Assembly: GCA_023405135.1 (NCBI GenBank)
Contig: JAEXYZ010000024.1
Location: forward strand, 1-64,000
DNA from: Bacillota bacterium
GTDB taxonomy: Bacteria; Bacillota; Bacilli; Bacillales_A; Planococcaceae
Reading direction: 5' to 3'
Length of the DNA stretch: 64,000 bases
Position 1 is the stretch's first letter. Each line of letters starts with the position of its first letter. The translations under genes and the position numbers were made by a program. The notes beneath the pieces were generated by a model that was not told the origin of the DNA, did no database searches, and worked only from the letters and a program-made list of their open reading frames with translations. This document shows positions 45,316 through 54,585 of the stretch, one piece after another.

Positions 45316-46131
45316 ATGGAAGGTAATGTCATTTTAGCTTTAAGTTTAACTTTATTTGCTGGCTTGGCAACTGGTGTAGGTTCTTTAATTGCATTTTTTA
45401 CATCTAGAACAAATAAAAAGTTCTTATCCGTTGCATTGGGCTTTTCAGCAGGGGTCATGATTTATGTCTCATTGGTAGAAATCTTTGTAAAAGCAAAAGA
45501 TTCCTTAACAGCCGCATTAGGTGAAACAGAAGGCTATTGGATGACAGTTGTAGGATTTTTTGCAGGGATAATATTTATTGCACTTATTGACCGTTTTATT
45601 CCGAAAAAAAATAATCCTCATGAAGTGAAAACTGTTGAGGACGTACATGCAGCAGAACTAAATGCAAAAGCAGTTGATGATAAATTAATGAAGATGGGTT
45701 TATTTACTGCTTTAGCAATCGGTATTCATAACTTTCCAGAAGGTATTGCAACATTTATGTCTGCAATCCAAGATCCGAACGTTGGGATTGCAATTGCGAT
45801 TGCAGTAGCCATTCATAATATCCCAGAAGGAATTGCAGTGGCAGTACCAATTTATTTTGCAACGGGTAATCGTAAAAAAGCTTTTAAATTGTCATTCATT
45901 TCAGGTTTAGCTGAACCAGTTGGAGCAATCGTAGCATTTTTAATATTAATGCCGTTTTTAAATGATGTTATGTTTGGTGTTATATTTGCTGCTGTTGCGG
46001 GTATTATGGTATTTATCTCATTAGATGAACTGTTGCCAGCTGCAAAAAAATACGATGAAACACATCTTTCCATCTATGGACTCGTAGGTGGGATGGCCGT
46101 GATGGCAATTAGTTTATTGTTATTAGCATAA
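45316..46131 (+). CDS. zupT: ZIP-family divalent metal transporter, ZupT type
   Basis: ZupT imports zinc and, with lower specificity, iron, manganese and cobalt. The 271-residue protein has eight predicted helices. The metal path is formed by HNFPEGIATF in helix IV (about 138) and HNIPEGIAVA in helix V (about 167), and DELLPAAKKYDETH near the C-terminus. A cytoplasmic His/Glu loop (about 95-120) is short. GAGAGGATTAGG precedes the ATG, and TATAAT near 45276-45281 may be the -10 box. Copy C of the dispersed repeat follows six bases behind the stop. Confidence 0.92.
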   Translation: MEGNVILALSLTLFAGLATGVGSLIAFFTSRTNKKFLSVALGFSAGVMIYVSLVEIFVKAKDSLTAALGETEGYWMTVVGFFAGIIFIALIDRFIPKKNNPHEVKTVEDVHAAELNAKAVDDKLMKMGLFTALAIGIHNFPEGIATFMSAIQDPNVGIAIAIAVAIHNIPEGIAVAVPIYFATGNRKKAFKLSFISGLAEPVGAIVAFLILMPFLNDVMFGVIFAAVAGIMVFISLDELLPAAKKYDETHLSIYGLVGGMAVMAISLLLLA

Positions 46132-46137
46132 AAAAGA

Positions 46138-46397
46138 GGCTGGGACATAAGTGAATTTTTTTAACAAATTTGCTTGTAACAATAATAAGAATTGGACATT
46201 TTGAAAATTGATTGGAGTGAAGGGGCGACTCCTGCGGGAACAGCCCGTTACTCGAGACCCCGCAGGAGCGTAGAGAAGAGGAGGCTTGAGCCGGGCCCGC
46301 GGAAAGCGTCCCCGGAACGGAAATCAATTTTCTCAATATCAAATAAACACCATTTTTCTTATAAAGAAAAATGGTGTTTATTTGTTTTGTCCCAGCC
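46138..46397. repeat. Dispersed palindromic repeat, copy C (complete, inverted)
   Basis: This 260-bp element has termini GGCTGGGACA (46138-46147) and TGTCCCAGCC (46388-46397) and is in the opposite orientation to copies A and B. The central stem CTCCTGCGGG / CCCCGCAGGAG is perfect. Its hairpin AAACACCATTTTTCTT / AAGAAAAATGGTGTTT corresponds to AAACATCCTTTTTCTT / AAGAAAAAGGATGTTT of copy B: two paired positions differ and both remain complementary. On the plus strand the hairpin also makes a good terminator for zupT. The 46192-46512 open frame inside is not a gene. Confidence 0.92.
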
Positions 46398-46545
46398 TCT
46401 TATTTTTTCAAGGAAATATTTGCTTAATTGGATCCTCGCCGCAATTTATCTTTACTGGAAGCAAAGGTCGGGAAAAATAATGAAAGATATACAAGAAGTT
46501 TGTAAACTATAGTTAAGAGGACGTTCTTTTTTATTTGTACTTATT
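46398..46545. other. Intergenic stretch after repeat C
   Basis: Between the convergent zupT and NAD(P)-binding gene. It contains AGGACGTTCTTTTTTATTT but no clear stem or gene. Confidence 0.35.
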
Positions 46546-47193
46546 TTATGAAGCAGTGGTAGCATTTTCAGAAGCGACTGTAAAATGTGCATTTTCATGC
46601 CTAGGATTTTCAATTTCGTCTAATACTGCTACAGCATAATCTGCATAGCTTACATAACTTAAATGTTGGGAATTTAAAAGCAAACGATCCTTACCTAAAA
46701 TGTAGTGACCAGTTCTAGGACCATCTGAATCGAATAATGGGGAAGGACTTAAAAATGTCCAACGTATAGTAGAGTTTTGTAAATCAATAAGATTTTGTAA
46801 TTGTTGATGAGCAATTAATTTATACTCTTTTGGAAATTCTGGAAGTTCTAATAAACGGATTTTATACCCATTATCCATAAAAAGGCTTCCTGCACCACCC
46901 ACTACAAATAACTTTGTTTCACTATTTTTTAATAATGAAATTAAAAAACGGCCAACTTTTACATGTAGGAGTTCTTCCCCGGGGAAAGCTCCAAATGCAT
47001 TTATAAGTACATCAAATTGCGTTACATCTTCTTTTGTTAATTCGAATATCTCCTTCTCTAGAACATTAATTTTCATGTTTGATAATACATTTTTATTCCT
47101 GGAAATTGCTGTAATATCATGATTCCGCATCTTTGCTTCATTTAATATATTACTACCGACTTTTCCAGTTGCTCCAATAATGCCGATTTTCAA
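46546..47193 (-). CDS. NAD(P)-binding SDR-like protein
   Basis: The 215-residue protein starts with an NAD(P)-binding Rossmann motif, IGIIGATGKVGSNIL, and includes the YVSYADYAVAVLDEIE segment typical of the NmrA-like/Rrf2-linked NADH-flavin reductase group. The classical SDR YxxxK catalytic pair is absent, so it may act as a reductase on flavins or quinones or be a sensor. Substrate is unknown. It stands alone; the start ATG has AAAGGAG upstream. Confidence 0.85.
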   Translation of the reverse strand: MKIGIIGATGKVGSNILNEAKMRNHDITAISRNKNVLSNMKINVLEKEIFELTKEDVTQFDVLINAFGAFPGEELLHVKVGRFLISLLKNSETKLFVVGGAGSLFMDNGYKIRLLELPEFPKEYKLIAHQQLQNLIDLQNSTIRWTFLSPSPLFDSDGPRTGHYILGKDRLLLNSQHLSYVSYADYAVAVLDEIENPRHENAHFTVASENATTAS

Positions 47194-47340
47194 TTTGAAT
47201 TACTCCTTTCCAATGATTTAATAAACCATTAATTAATACTGTTACTAACACCAAAAGGACTAGTAATCCTGAAAATCAGGTATATTGGCATCTTATATTA
47301 TACGAATATAGAGAGTATTTGAAAATAAATGTTAAAAAAA

Positions 47341-47376
47341 GATGCCCAATGATTCAATATATGATTCATTAGGCAT
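47341..47376 (-). terminator. Terminator of thrCB
   Basis: GATGCC and GGCATT, with AATGA/TCATT inside, form a stem with small bulges; on the minus strand it is followed by a run of seven T. Confidence 0.65.
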
Positions 47377-47381
47377 TTATA

Positions 47382-48320
47382 TTATTTTATTGTCCCATTT
47401 CCTTGAAGGACAACACCATTTTCTATTTCAGTTACAATTACACCTTGTTGATCGGCTCTTGTTAATAATATTTCATGTGTAGGGAATTGTTTTCTTACTT
47501 TAGAGATAAACTGTTCCCCGATATCAGTCGGGATGATGGATATGACAGTTGGACCTGCTCCGCTAAGGGCAGTACCATAGGCTCCAGATTTTCGAGCAGC
47601 ATTATGAATTTCATCAAAATAAGGAATTAGTTTTGCTCTGAATGGTTCATGAAATAAATCTGATTCCATATAACGACCGATTCGTTCATAATCCTTTAAA
47701 ATTAATGAAGCTGCTAACATATTAGCATTGGCGCTTGCATTTACTGCGTATCCTCGGTCATATTGATTTGGCAATACTTTGCGTGCTTCTTCCGTTTTTA
47801 ATTCAACATTAGGTATGAAGACTACAAAGGAAGCATCTAAATCTTGTATATGAATTGTATCAACAACACCGTTATCGTCCATTGCAGAAATCGTTAAACC
47901 ACCTAGAACAGAAGCAGAAGCATTATCAGGATGTCCCTCAATTTGAGAAGAAATATTTAACTTATCTTGTGTAGTTAGATTTAAATCACAAACGAGATTT
48001 GCCAATTCAATTGCAGCAACAATTGCCGCTGCACTACTTCCTAAACCTCGAGCAAAAGGTAATTCACTTACCATTTCGATTCGACAAGGTGGTAATTCTT
48101 TGTTAAATCGTTCTGCCGTTTCTTTAGCAATATTGTATATTAAATGTTCTTCTAGTTCGAACTCTTTTGGAAGATGGTCAGATAAATGAATAATTTCCCA
48201 CTTGTCTGCCAGAGACACTGTTAAATTTAAATATAAGGACAAACTAAGCCCAATGGAATCAAACCCAGGTCCTAAGTTAGCAGTGCTCCCAGGAACAGTG
48301 ATTTGCCATTTTTTACTCAT
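47382..48320 (-). CDS. thrB: Homoserine kinase
   Basis: ThrB phosphorylates homoserine to O-phosphohomoserine, the substrate of ThrC. The 312-residue GHMP kinase starts with PGSTANLGPGFDSIGLSL (about 9-26), and its ATP loop is LPFARGLGSSAAAIVAA (about 88-104). SGAGPTVISI (about 258) is the third motif. It overlaps thrC by 4 bases, so the two are translationally coupled. The usual first gene hom (homoserine dehydrogenase) of the Bacillus hom-thrC-thrB operon is absent here. Confidence 0.95.
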   Translation of the reverse strand: MSKKWQITVPGSTANLGPGFDSIGLSLSLYLNLTVSLADKWEIIHLSDHLPKEFELEEHLIYNIAKETAERFNKELPPCRIEMVSELPFARGLGSSAAAIVAAIELANLVCDLNLTTQDKLNISSQIEGHPDNASASVLGGLTISAMDDNGVVDTIHIQDLDASFVVFIPNVELKTEEARKVLPNQYDRGYAVNASANANMLAASLILKDYERIGRYMESDLFHEPFRAKLIPYFDEIHNAARKSGAYGTALSGAGPTVISIIPTDIGEQFISKVRKQFPTHEILLTRADQQGVIVTEIENGVVLQGNGTIK

Positions 48321-49369
48321 AGTATTCCCTCGATATATTGACGGATTTCTTCTTCGTCATTTTTAAGTGATACTAAGTCGACTTTTGAAACGTTCATTGC
48401 TGTATCAGGGTCTTTTAATCCGTTACCAGTAAAGATAGTTACAACCCAACTACCTTTTACAATTTTGCCATTGTTTACAGATTTAATTACACCAGCAAGT
48501 GAAGCTGCAGAACCTGGTTCAACAAAAATACCTTCAGAGCGAGCTATTAATTGGTAGGCTGCTAAAATTTCATCATCTGTTACAGAGTCGATAATACCTT
48601 GTGATTCATCACGTGCCGCTTCTGCCAATTTCCAACTTGCAGGGTTACCGATACGAATTGCTGTTGCTACTGTTTCAGGGTTCGCAATAGGCTCACCTTT
48701 AACTATTGCAGCAGCACCCTCTGCTTCAAATCCATACATTTTTGGAAGACCAGAATTTTTCGCTTCGTTATATTCTTTGAAGCCTTTCCAGTAAGCAGTG
48801 ATATTTCCCGCGTTACCAACAGGGATACATAAATAGTCAGGTGCTTGTCCTAAGCTATCTACTATTTCAAAGGCAGCAGTTTTTTGTCCTTCAATTCGGT
48901 ACGGGTTTACAGAATTAACAAGTTTAACAGGGGTTGTCTCGCTTACTTGACGTACAATTGCTAATGCATCGTCAAAGTTGCCGTCAATTTCGATAATTTT
49001 TGCTCCATACATACATGCTTGAGCTAGTTTACCAAGTGCAACTTTTCCTTTTGGGATTACAACGATTGATTGGATGCCAGCACGTGCAGCATATGCTGAA
49101 GCCGCAGCAGATGTATTACCAGTAGAAGCACAGATAACGCATTTTGCTCCATCTTCAATTGCTTTTGCAACAGCGAACACCATACCACGATCTTTAAAAG
49201 ATCCAGTTGGGTTTGCACCTTCGATTTTTCCGTATAATTCAATGCCTAATTCCTTAGACAAATTTACTAAGTGAATAAGAGGAGTATTGCCTTCATTTAA
49301 TGTTAATGCAGGTGTGCTTTCAGTAACGGGTAAAAATTCTTTATATTCTTCAATAAGACCTTTCCACAT
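48317..49369 (-). CDS. thrC: Threonine synthase
   Basis: ThrC makes threonine from phosphohomoserine using pyridoxal phosphate. From the start MWKGLIEEYKEFLPVTE the protein has 350 residues, like B. subtilis ThrC; the open frame extends 27 codons further without family similarity, and AAAGGAG lies ten bases before the chosen ATG. The PLP lysine is in NPTGSFKDRGM (about 56-66), the substrate pocket includes ASTGNTSAAASAYAARAG (about 83), and the phosphate cup PVGNAGNIT is near 185. No T-box is visible upstream. Confidence 0.95.
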   Translation of the reverse strand: MWKGLIEEYKEFLPVTESTPALTLNEGNTPLIHLVNLSKELGIELYGKIEGANPTGSFKDRGMVFAVAKAIEDGAKCVICASTGNTSAAASAYAARAGIQSIVVIPKGKVALGKLAQACMYGAKIIEIDGNFDDALAIVRQVSETTPVKLVNSVNPYRIEGQKTAAFEIVDSLGQAPDYLCIPVGNAGNITAYWKGFKEYNEAKNSGLPKMYGFEAEGAAAIVKGEPIANPETVATAIRIGNPASWKLAEAARDESQGIIDSVTDDEILAAYQLIARSEGIFVEPGSAASLAGVIKSVNNGKIVKGSWVVTIFTGNGLKDPDTAMNVSKVDLVSLKNDEEEIRQYIEGIL

Positions 49370-49569
49370 AGCGTACATTCTCCTTTTGTTCTCACTAGAT
49401 GAACAGTTGTTTGTATATAAGAGACATTTTAACGCAAGATAGAGGTACATTTCAATAGGAAATAATAAATTAACAAATTCATTATATGGCCAATTTTTCC
49501 TTGTAACTTGATTAAAACATAGGTATTGTTAATTGTGTAAATTCAAATGTAAAGACAGGTGAATCTAAT

Positions 49570-50799
49570 ATGAATATGAAGAAGGACGTTGCACCAATCT
49601 CTCGAAATAAATTACTAGGGGTTGCGGGAGTAGGTTGGATGTTCGACGCAATGGACGTTGGAATATTATCCTTCGTAATAGCAGCTCTAGCAGCTGATTG
49701 GGGATTAAATTCTACACAAATGGGTTGGATAGGAAGTATTAACTCAATTGGGATGGCAGTTGGTGCCTTTATATTTGGTATTTTTGCGGATAAAATTGGG
49801 CGTAAACAGATTTTTATGTGGACTTTAATTATCTTTTCAGTTGCTAGTGGTTTGTCTGCTATTACGACCACATTCGTTGCGTTTATAATTTTACGTTTCT
49901 TTGTTGGTATGGGTCTAGGAGGAGAACTACCTGTAGCATCCACTTTAGTATCCGAAAGTGTTGAAGCAAAAGAACGTGGTCGAGTTGTTGTACTATTAGA
50001 AAGCTTTTGGGCTGCTGGCTGGCTTTTAGCGGCAATTATTTCTTATTTTGTTATACCGGCAGAGTTTTGGCCAATTGAAGGTTGGCGTGTTGCTTTAATT
50101 TTAACTGCTATTCCTGCGTTTTATGCGGTCTATATAAGACTGCATTTACCTGATTCACCTCAGTTTACTGCTAAACAAGAGGCAAAAAAACGCTCCATTA
50201 TGCAAAATATAGCAGGTGTTTGGGAGAAGAAATATGCCCGTTCAACATTGATGTTATGGGTACTATGGTTTACGGTAGTGTTTTCTTACTATGGAATGTT
50301 TTTATGGTTACCTAGTGTTATGGTAGGAAAAGGGTTTGATTTAATATCAAGCTTTAAGTACGTTTTAATTATGACATTAGCACAGCTTCCGGGTTACTTT
50401 ACAGCAGCATGGTTTATTGAAAAGTTTGGACGTAAATTCGTTCTTGTAACTTATTTAACTGGAACAGCTGCAAGTGCATTTGTGTTTGGAAATGCAGAAA
50501 CAGTTTCAATATTACTTGTGTCAGGTATTTTACTTTCATTCTTTAACTTAGGGGCATGGGGAGCTCTTTATGCCTATACTCCGGAACAATATCCAACAGT
50601 TATTAGAGGAACAGGTGCAGGAATGGCAGCTGCAATAGGGCGTGTTGGAGGTATTTTTGGTCCTCTTTTAGTCGGGTATTTGTTAAAGGCTGAATATAAT
50701 ATTGGATTTATTTTTGCTATTTTCTGCGTAGCAATACTAATTGGAGTAGTAGCAGTATTATTCTTAGGTAAAGAAACGAAACAGACAGAATTGGAATAA
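49570..50799 (+). CDS. niaP: Niacin permease-type MFS transporter
   Basis: The 409-residue protein has twelve predicted helices. GVGWMFDAMDVGILSFVIAAL near the start, GGELPVASTLVSE (about 118) and YYGMFLWLPSVM (about 240) closely resemble B. subtilis NiaP (YceI), which imports nicotinate. GKETKQTELE is the family C-terminus. It is divergent from thrC. The NiaR (YrxA) repressor usually controls niaP; I could not recognise its box here. RBS is AGGTGA, and a strong terminator follows. Confidence 0.88.
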   Translation: MNMKKDVAPISRNKLLGVAGVGWMFDAMDVGILSFVIAALAADWGLNSTQMGWIGSINSIGMAVGAFIFGIFADKIGRKQIFMWTLIIFSVASGLSAITTTFVAFIILRFFVGMGLGGELPVASTLVSESVEAKERGRVVVLLESFWAAGWLLAAIISYFVIPAEFWPIEGWRVALILTAIPAFYAVYIRLHLPDSPQFTAKQEAKKRSIMQNIAGVWEKKYARSTLMLWVLWFTVVFSYYGMFLWLPSVMVGKGFDLISSFKYVLIMTLAQLPGYFTAAWFIEKFGRKFVLVTYLTGTAASAFVFGNAETVSILLVSGILLSFFNLGAWGALYAYTPEQYPTVIRGTGAGMAAAIGRVGGIFGPLLVGYLLKAEYNIGFIFAIFCVAILIGVVAVLFLGKETKQTELE

Positions 50800-50808
50800 T
50801 AGAAAAAA

Positions 50809-50846
50809 GGGGATATCCAGAAAGAAAAAATTTCTGGATATCCCTT
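50809..50846 (+). terminator. Terminator after niaP
   Basis: AGGGGATATCCAGAAA and TTTCTGGATATCCCTT form a 16-base stem, then ATTGTTT. Confidence 0.9.
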
Positions 50847-51043
50847 ATTGTTTCTGTGGTACCTCGGACATTTTGTCGAATATTATCTAAAAATTCATTC
50901 TAAGATTTGACAAAATTTTGACTTTGTAATTTAGCATATTAAAGTTTTTTTCTGAAAACTCATTGTATTCAATCAATAATAATGTTAACCTAACTCATAT
51001 TAAATTGTAATAATTACAAAATAAGGAGGTATTCAAAGTTAGG

Positions 51044-51892
51044 ATGAGCATAAGAGATGATATTAAAAAGCGTTTTATCCGCTTATCTAGGGGACAGCGC
51101 AAAGTTGCTCAGTTTGTTATTGATAATCCAAACATCATAGTAACACACATAGCTTCAGATGTCGGAAAATTGATAGGAGTCAGTGAATCGACAGTTATTC
51201 GATTCTGCTATGCAATGGATTTATCTGGTTTTTGTGAATTGCAGGAAAAAATTAAAGAAGATCTAATGGAAAAGAAAGAAACAGCTGTATTAGATCATCC
51301 ACTTATAACTAAAAAACATGAGCATCTTATTAGTGAAGTGATGAATCGTGATATCACAAATATATTAAGTACGATTCAGCAAGTTGATGAGGACAAGTTT
51401 GAACAAGCTATTAAGTGGATGCATGAAAAGAATTTCCTATATGTGCTAGGATTTAGACAATCTTCTCCTTCTGCAAATTTCTTCACTAGCACTTTAAGCA
51501 ACTACCGTAGACATGTAAAACAAATTCAGCATGATGTTGAGAATATTGTAAATCAAATTAGTGGAATGGATGATCAATCGTTGCTAATTGTTATTGCATT
51601 AGATTCAGTACTTGAAGATGTATTAACAATTACAAAGTTATCAAAAAATAAGAATGTAAAAGTAATTGCGATTACAAATACTACTTTATCACCAATTCGT
51701 GATTATGCAGACATCATCTTCACTGTTGGTGGAAATAAACAATCTTCAGTAGATGCAATAACTGCATTACATTCCTTAATCCATGCACTAATTGAAGGAA
51801 TGGTTGCACAAAATAGAAAACAATATGAAGCTTTCCAAAAATCTAATGCACAGATAGAAAGCAATTTTCTATTTATAGAAAAAGCACTTTAG
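51044..51892 (+). CDS. RpiR/MurR-family transcription regulator
   Basis: The 282-residue protein has an N-terminal helix-turn-helix (about 1-75, with IASDVGKLIGVSESTVIRFCYAM) and a SIS sugar-phosphate isomerase-like domain (about 110-245), the RpiR layout. Ligands are generally phosphorylated sugars such as N-acetylmuramic acid 6-phosphate. No sugar or amino-sugar gene is adjacent, so the target genes lie elsewhere, perhaps including its own. The ATG has AAGGAGG 13 bases upstream, a rather long spacing. Confidence 0.88.
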   Translation: MSIRDDIKKRFIRLSRGQRKVAQFVIDNPNIIVTHIASDVGKLIGVSESTVIRFCYAMDLSGFCELQEKIKEDLMEKKETAVLDHPLITKKHEHLISEVMNRDITNILSTIQQVDEDKFEQAIKWMHEKNFLYVLGFRQSSPSANFFTSTLSNYRRHVKQIQHDVENIVNQISGMDDQSLLIVIALDSVLEDVLTITKLSKNKNVKVIAITNTTLSPIRDYADIIFTVGGNKQSSVDAITALHSLIHALIEGMVAQNRKQYEAFQKSNAQIESNFLFIEKAL

Positions 51893-51903
51893 TAAAACTT
51901 CGA

Positions 51904-51949
51904 GAGCGTATTCGTAAATTGCGGGGGCATTTACGAATGCGCTTTTTTA
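51904..51949 (+). terminator. Terminator after RpiR-type gene
   Basis: GAGCGTATTCGTAAAT and ATTTACGAATGCGCTT form a 16-base stem with a nine-base loop, then TTTTT. Confidence 0.9.
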
Positions 51950-51952
51950 TAA

Positions 51953-51985
51953 GAAAAGCGAAAGACGCTCGCTTAGCTCCAACAA
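51953..51985. repeat. Partial copy of the pst intergenic element
   Basis: AAAAGCG...CGCTCGCTTAGCTCC shares the ordered words AAAGCG, CGCTTAGC and CC with the left end of the 6316-6457 element. The right half is missing. Weak but reproducible similarity. Confidence 0.5.
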
Positions 51986-52076
51986 CATATCAAGTTCTAT
52001 TTTTCTATTCAGTAACAGGTATGATAAAATAAATTCGGAATTAAGAAACATTTATAAAATAGGAGGAACTCATTTA

Positions 52077-53000
52077 ATGAGCAAAGTATTAGTTTTCGGA
52101 CACAAAAACCCTGATACAGACACAATTACATCTGCACTTGTTTATGCATATTTAAAACAACAACTTGGTGTTGGTGCAGAAGCAGTACGTTTAGGTGAAG
52201 TGAATAACGAGACAAAATTTGCATTAGAAAAGTTTGGATTCGAGGCGCCACGTTTAATTGGAAACGTTGCAAACGAAGCAAGCGAAGTAATTTTAGTAGA
52301 TCATAATGAACGTCAGCAATCAGCAGATGGAATTGAAGAAGTGAAAGTTACAGAAGTAATTGATCATCACCGTATTGCAAACTTCGAAACTTCTGATCCA
52401 CTTTATTATCGTGCAGAGCCAGTAGGATGTACAGCAACTATTTTAAATAAAATCTTTAAAGAAAATAATGTTGAAATTCCTTCGAACATTGCAGGATTAA
52501 TGCTTTCTGCTATCGTTTCAGATACATTATTATTCAAATCTCCAACTTGCACAGAACAGGATGTACAGGCTGGACAAGAGTTAGCTGAAAAAGCTGGCGT
52601 AGATGTGAATGAATATGGTTTAGCAATGTTAAAAGCGGGTGCAGACCTTTCTGACAAATCATTAGAAGATTTACTATCATTAGATGCGAAAGAATTTACA
52701 TTTGGTGATGTGAAATCAATCGTTGCGCAAGTGAATGCAGTTGATGTTAATGATGTACTAAATCGTAAAGACGAATTAGTAAGCCTATTAAACAAAAACA
52801 TTGAAGAAAACGGTTTACAATTATTCTTCTTTGTTGTAACAGATATTTTAAATAACGATTCTACAGCAGTAGTTGTAGGTAGCGCGGCAGAGGCTGCAGC
52901 AAAAGCATTCGGTAAAGAATTAAACAATGACTTAGTTGATTTACCTGGAGTTGTATCACGTAAAAAGCAAATCGTTCCTGTATTAACAGAAGCGCTTTAA
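52077..53000 (+). CDS. ppaC: Manganese-dependent inorganic pyrophosphatase
   Basis: PpaC hydrolyses pyrophosphate to phosphate in the cytoplasm and keeps biosynthetic reactions moving. The 307 residues are of family II (DHH) length. Metal motifs are GHKNPDTDT (His8-Asp13-Asp15 type), VDHNE (about 75) and VIDHHRIANF (DHH, about 97), and SRKKQIVP near the C-terminus is the phosphate-binding lid. Strong AGGAGG site. It is monocistronic. Confidence 0.96.
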   Translation: MSKVLVFGHKNPDTDTITSALVYAYLKQQLGVGAEAVRLGEVNNETKFALEKFGFEAPRLIGNVANEASEVILVDHNERQQSADGIEEVKVTEVIDHHRIANFETSDPLYYRAEPVGCTATILNKIFKENNVEIPSNIAGLMLSAIVSDTLLFKSPTCTEQDVQAGQELAEKAGVDVNEYGLAMLKAGADLSDKSLEDLLSLDAKEFTFGDVKSIVAQVNAVDVNDVLNRKDELVSLLNKNIEENGLQLFFFVVTDILNNDSTAVVVGSAAEAAAKAFGKELNNDLVDLPGVVSRKKQIVPVLTEAL

Positions 53001-53007
53001 TAAATTA

Positions 53008-53048
53008 GAGAGCTGTTCAGAAGGAAAATATTCTGAACAGCTCTTTTT
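53008..53048. terminator. Terminator between ppaC and the Rieske gene
   Basis: AGAGCTGTTCAGAA and TTCTGAACAGCTCT form a perfect stem; TTTTTG follows. Confidence 0.9.
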
Positions 53049-53078
53049 GTTATTAAAAGGAATTTATATCTATTAAAT

Positions 53079-54458
53079 TTATTTTTTCAACTTTAACGGA
53101 TATACAGCTGGTCCCTCAATTATATTTCCATTTTTATCAAAGCGAGATCCGTGACATGGACAGTCCCAAGTTTCATCACCCTCATTCCATCTTGTTTTAC
53201 ATCCTAAATGTGTACATTTAGGTGCTTCTATTCTTGTAAGATAGCCACCTACCAGACTTGTTGTAACGAAACCGATATTTTTTAGGGAGTGTAAAAGATT
53301 TTTTCCAAAATTTCCTCTAGAAGGGCTATATAAAGATGTACCAGAATGAACTTCTTTTGTAATTGTACTTGAAATAATTTCTCCTGCAACGAGTGAATTT
53401 GAAAGTCCCCATTTACGATAACCTGTTGCAATATAAAGAGTTGGTTCATCATTAGTAATTTGCCCAATATATGGAATGTGATCGGGAGTATTTGGATCCT
53501 GTGCACTCCAAAAATAAGTCGGTTTAGGTAAGTCAAAATTGCCCTTTAATTCTCTTTCAAGTTCTTTATAATAATTTTTCGTGTGTTTGACAGTTCCTGC
53601 TTTATGATTATTTCCTCCATATATGAAATATGGTGTGTTGGAAACTAATGCTGTTCTTATAGTTCTTGTAGGGTTTTCCACGGATAAATATTGCCCTTTT
53701 AAAAGTTCTGAAGCTTTTGAAGCAATGAGGTAAGAGCGATCAATTGAAAGTTTAGTTGTAAGCATACCTTTGAACGATTCAATTGGATAGTGCGTACAGA
53801 GTACTAAATTTTTATAATTTATACGATAATCGCTATTTGTTTCAACTACTTTCTCATCAATAATTACCCTTGTAACACGGCAATTACTAAAAATAGATGC
53901 ACCTTCTTTCAAGGCAAGTTTTGCAAAATGAATAGCAAAATTTGTTGGGTGTATTTGTGCGGTGTTTTCCATTTTTAACGCTGATGTTATTGGAATAGGT
54001 AGTTCGGTTTCTGTTGTTTCAATACCAGGTATATTAAGCTTTTTATAGGCATTCAACTCATCCTGAATCGTATTACTACCGTATTTACTTTGTGCATAAA
54101 TATACGAGTCGGTTTTTTGATAAGTCTCAATTGGTACAAGCTGTAAAGCAGACTCTATTGCGCTTTTATTAGCTTTATAATAAGTTCGAACTTCATCGTC
54201 AGAAAAGTCCTTTAAAAGCTTTGAAAAAATAATGCCATGTTGAGGAGTTAATTTTCCTGTCGAATGACTTGTTGTACCATGTGCAATGGATGATTTTGCT
54301 TCAAGTAAGACAACTTGAAGGCCTTTTTTTGCGAGTAAATAAGCTGTATATATCCCAGATAAACCACCGCCTACAATACAAACATCACACTCTAAAGATT
54401 TAGATAATGTAGGTAACGACAATGTTTCAATGTCTTTAAGCCAGAGAGAGTTTTGCAT
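53079..54458 (-). CDS. FAD oxidoreductase with C-terminal Rieske domain
   Basis: From the ATG at 54458 (GGGGG six bases upstream) the protein has 459 residues: a DAO-type FAD domain (about 1-370), beginning DVCIVGGGLSGIYTAYLLAKKG near residue 25, and a [2Fe-2S] Rieske domain (about 405-459) with CTHLGC and CPCHGSRFD giving the Cys/His ligands. The layout is that of B. subtilis YhfW. Substrate is unknown; amine or amino acid oxidation is plausible from the DAO fold. It is divergent from the frnE-like gene. Confidence 0.92.
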   Translation of the reverse strand: MQNSLWLKDIETLSLPTLSKSLECDVCIVGGGLSGIYTAYLLAKKGLQVVLLEAKSSIAHGTTSHSTGKLTPQHGIIFSKLLKDFSDDEVRTYYKANKSAIESALQLVPIETYQKTDSYIYAQSKYGSNTIQDELNAYKKLNIPGIETTETELPIPITSALKMENTAQIHPTNFAIHFAKLALKEGASIFSNCRVTRVIIDEKVVETNSDYRINYKNLVLCTHYPIESFKGMLTTKLSIDRSYLIASKASELLKGQYLSVENPTRTIRTALVSNTPYFIYGGNNHKAGTVKHTKNYYKELERELKGNFDLPKPTYFWSAQDPNTPDHIPYIGQITNDEPTLYIATGYRKWGLSNSLVAGEIISSTITKEVHSGTSLYSPSRGNFGKNLLHSLKNIGFVTTSLVGGYLTRIEAPKCTHLGCKTRWNEGDETWDCPCHGSRFDKNGNIIEGPAVYPLKLKK

Positions 54459-54585
54459 AAGTGCCCCCAATTATACTCAGTTTTTAGTAAGTATTGGATA
54501 AATGTGAATACAATATTCATATGAGCATATTAATTGTGGGAAAATTATTTCACTCTTAAACTGAAGGAAGAGGAGGAATGTACTA

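Noticed and set aside
46192..46512. 106-codon open frame downstream of zupT
   Set aside because: It lies mostly within repeat copy C, has no good ribosome binding site, and the protein is low-complexity and Arg/Pro-rich.
49370..49569. Threonine T-box before thrC
   Set aside because: No GGTGG-A-CCGCG T-box core, specifier stem or terminator is visible.
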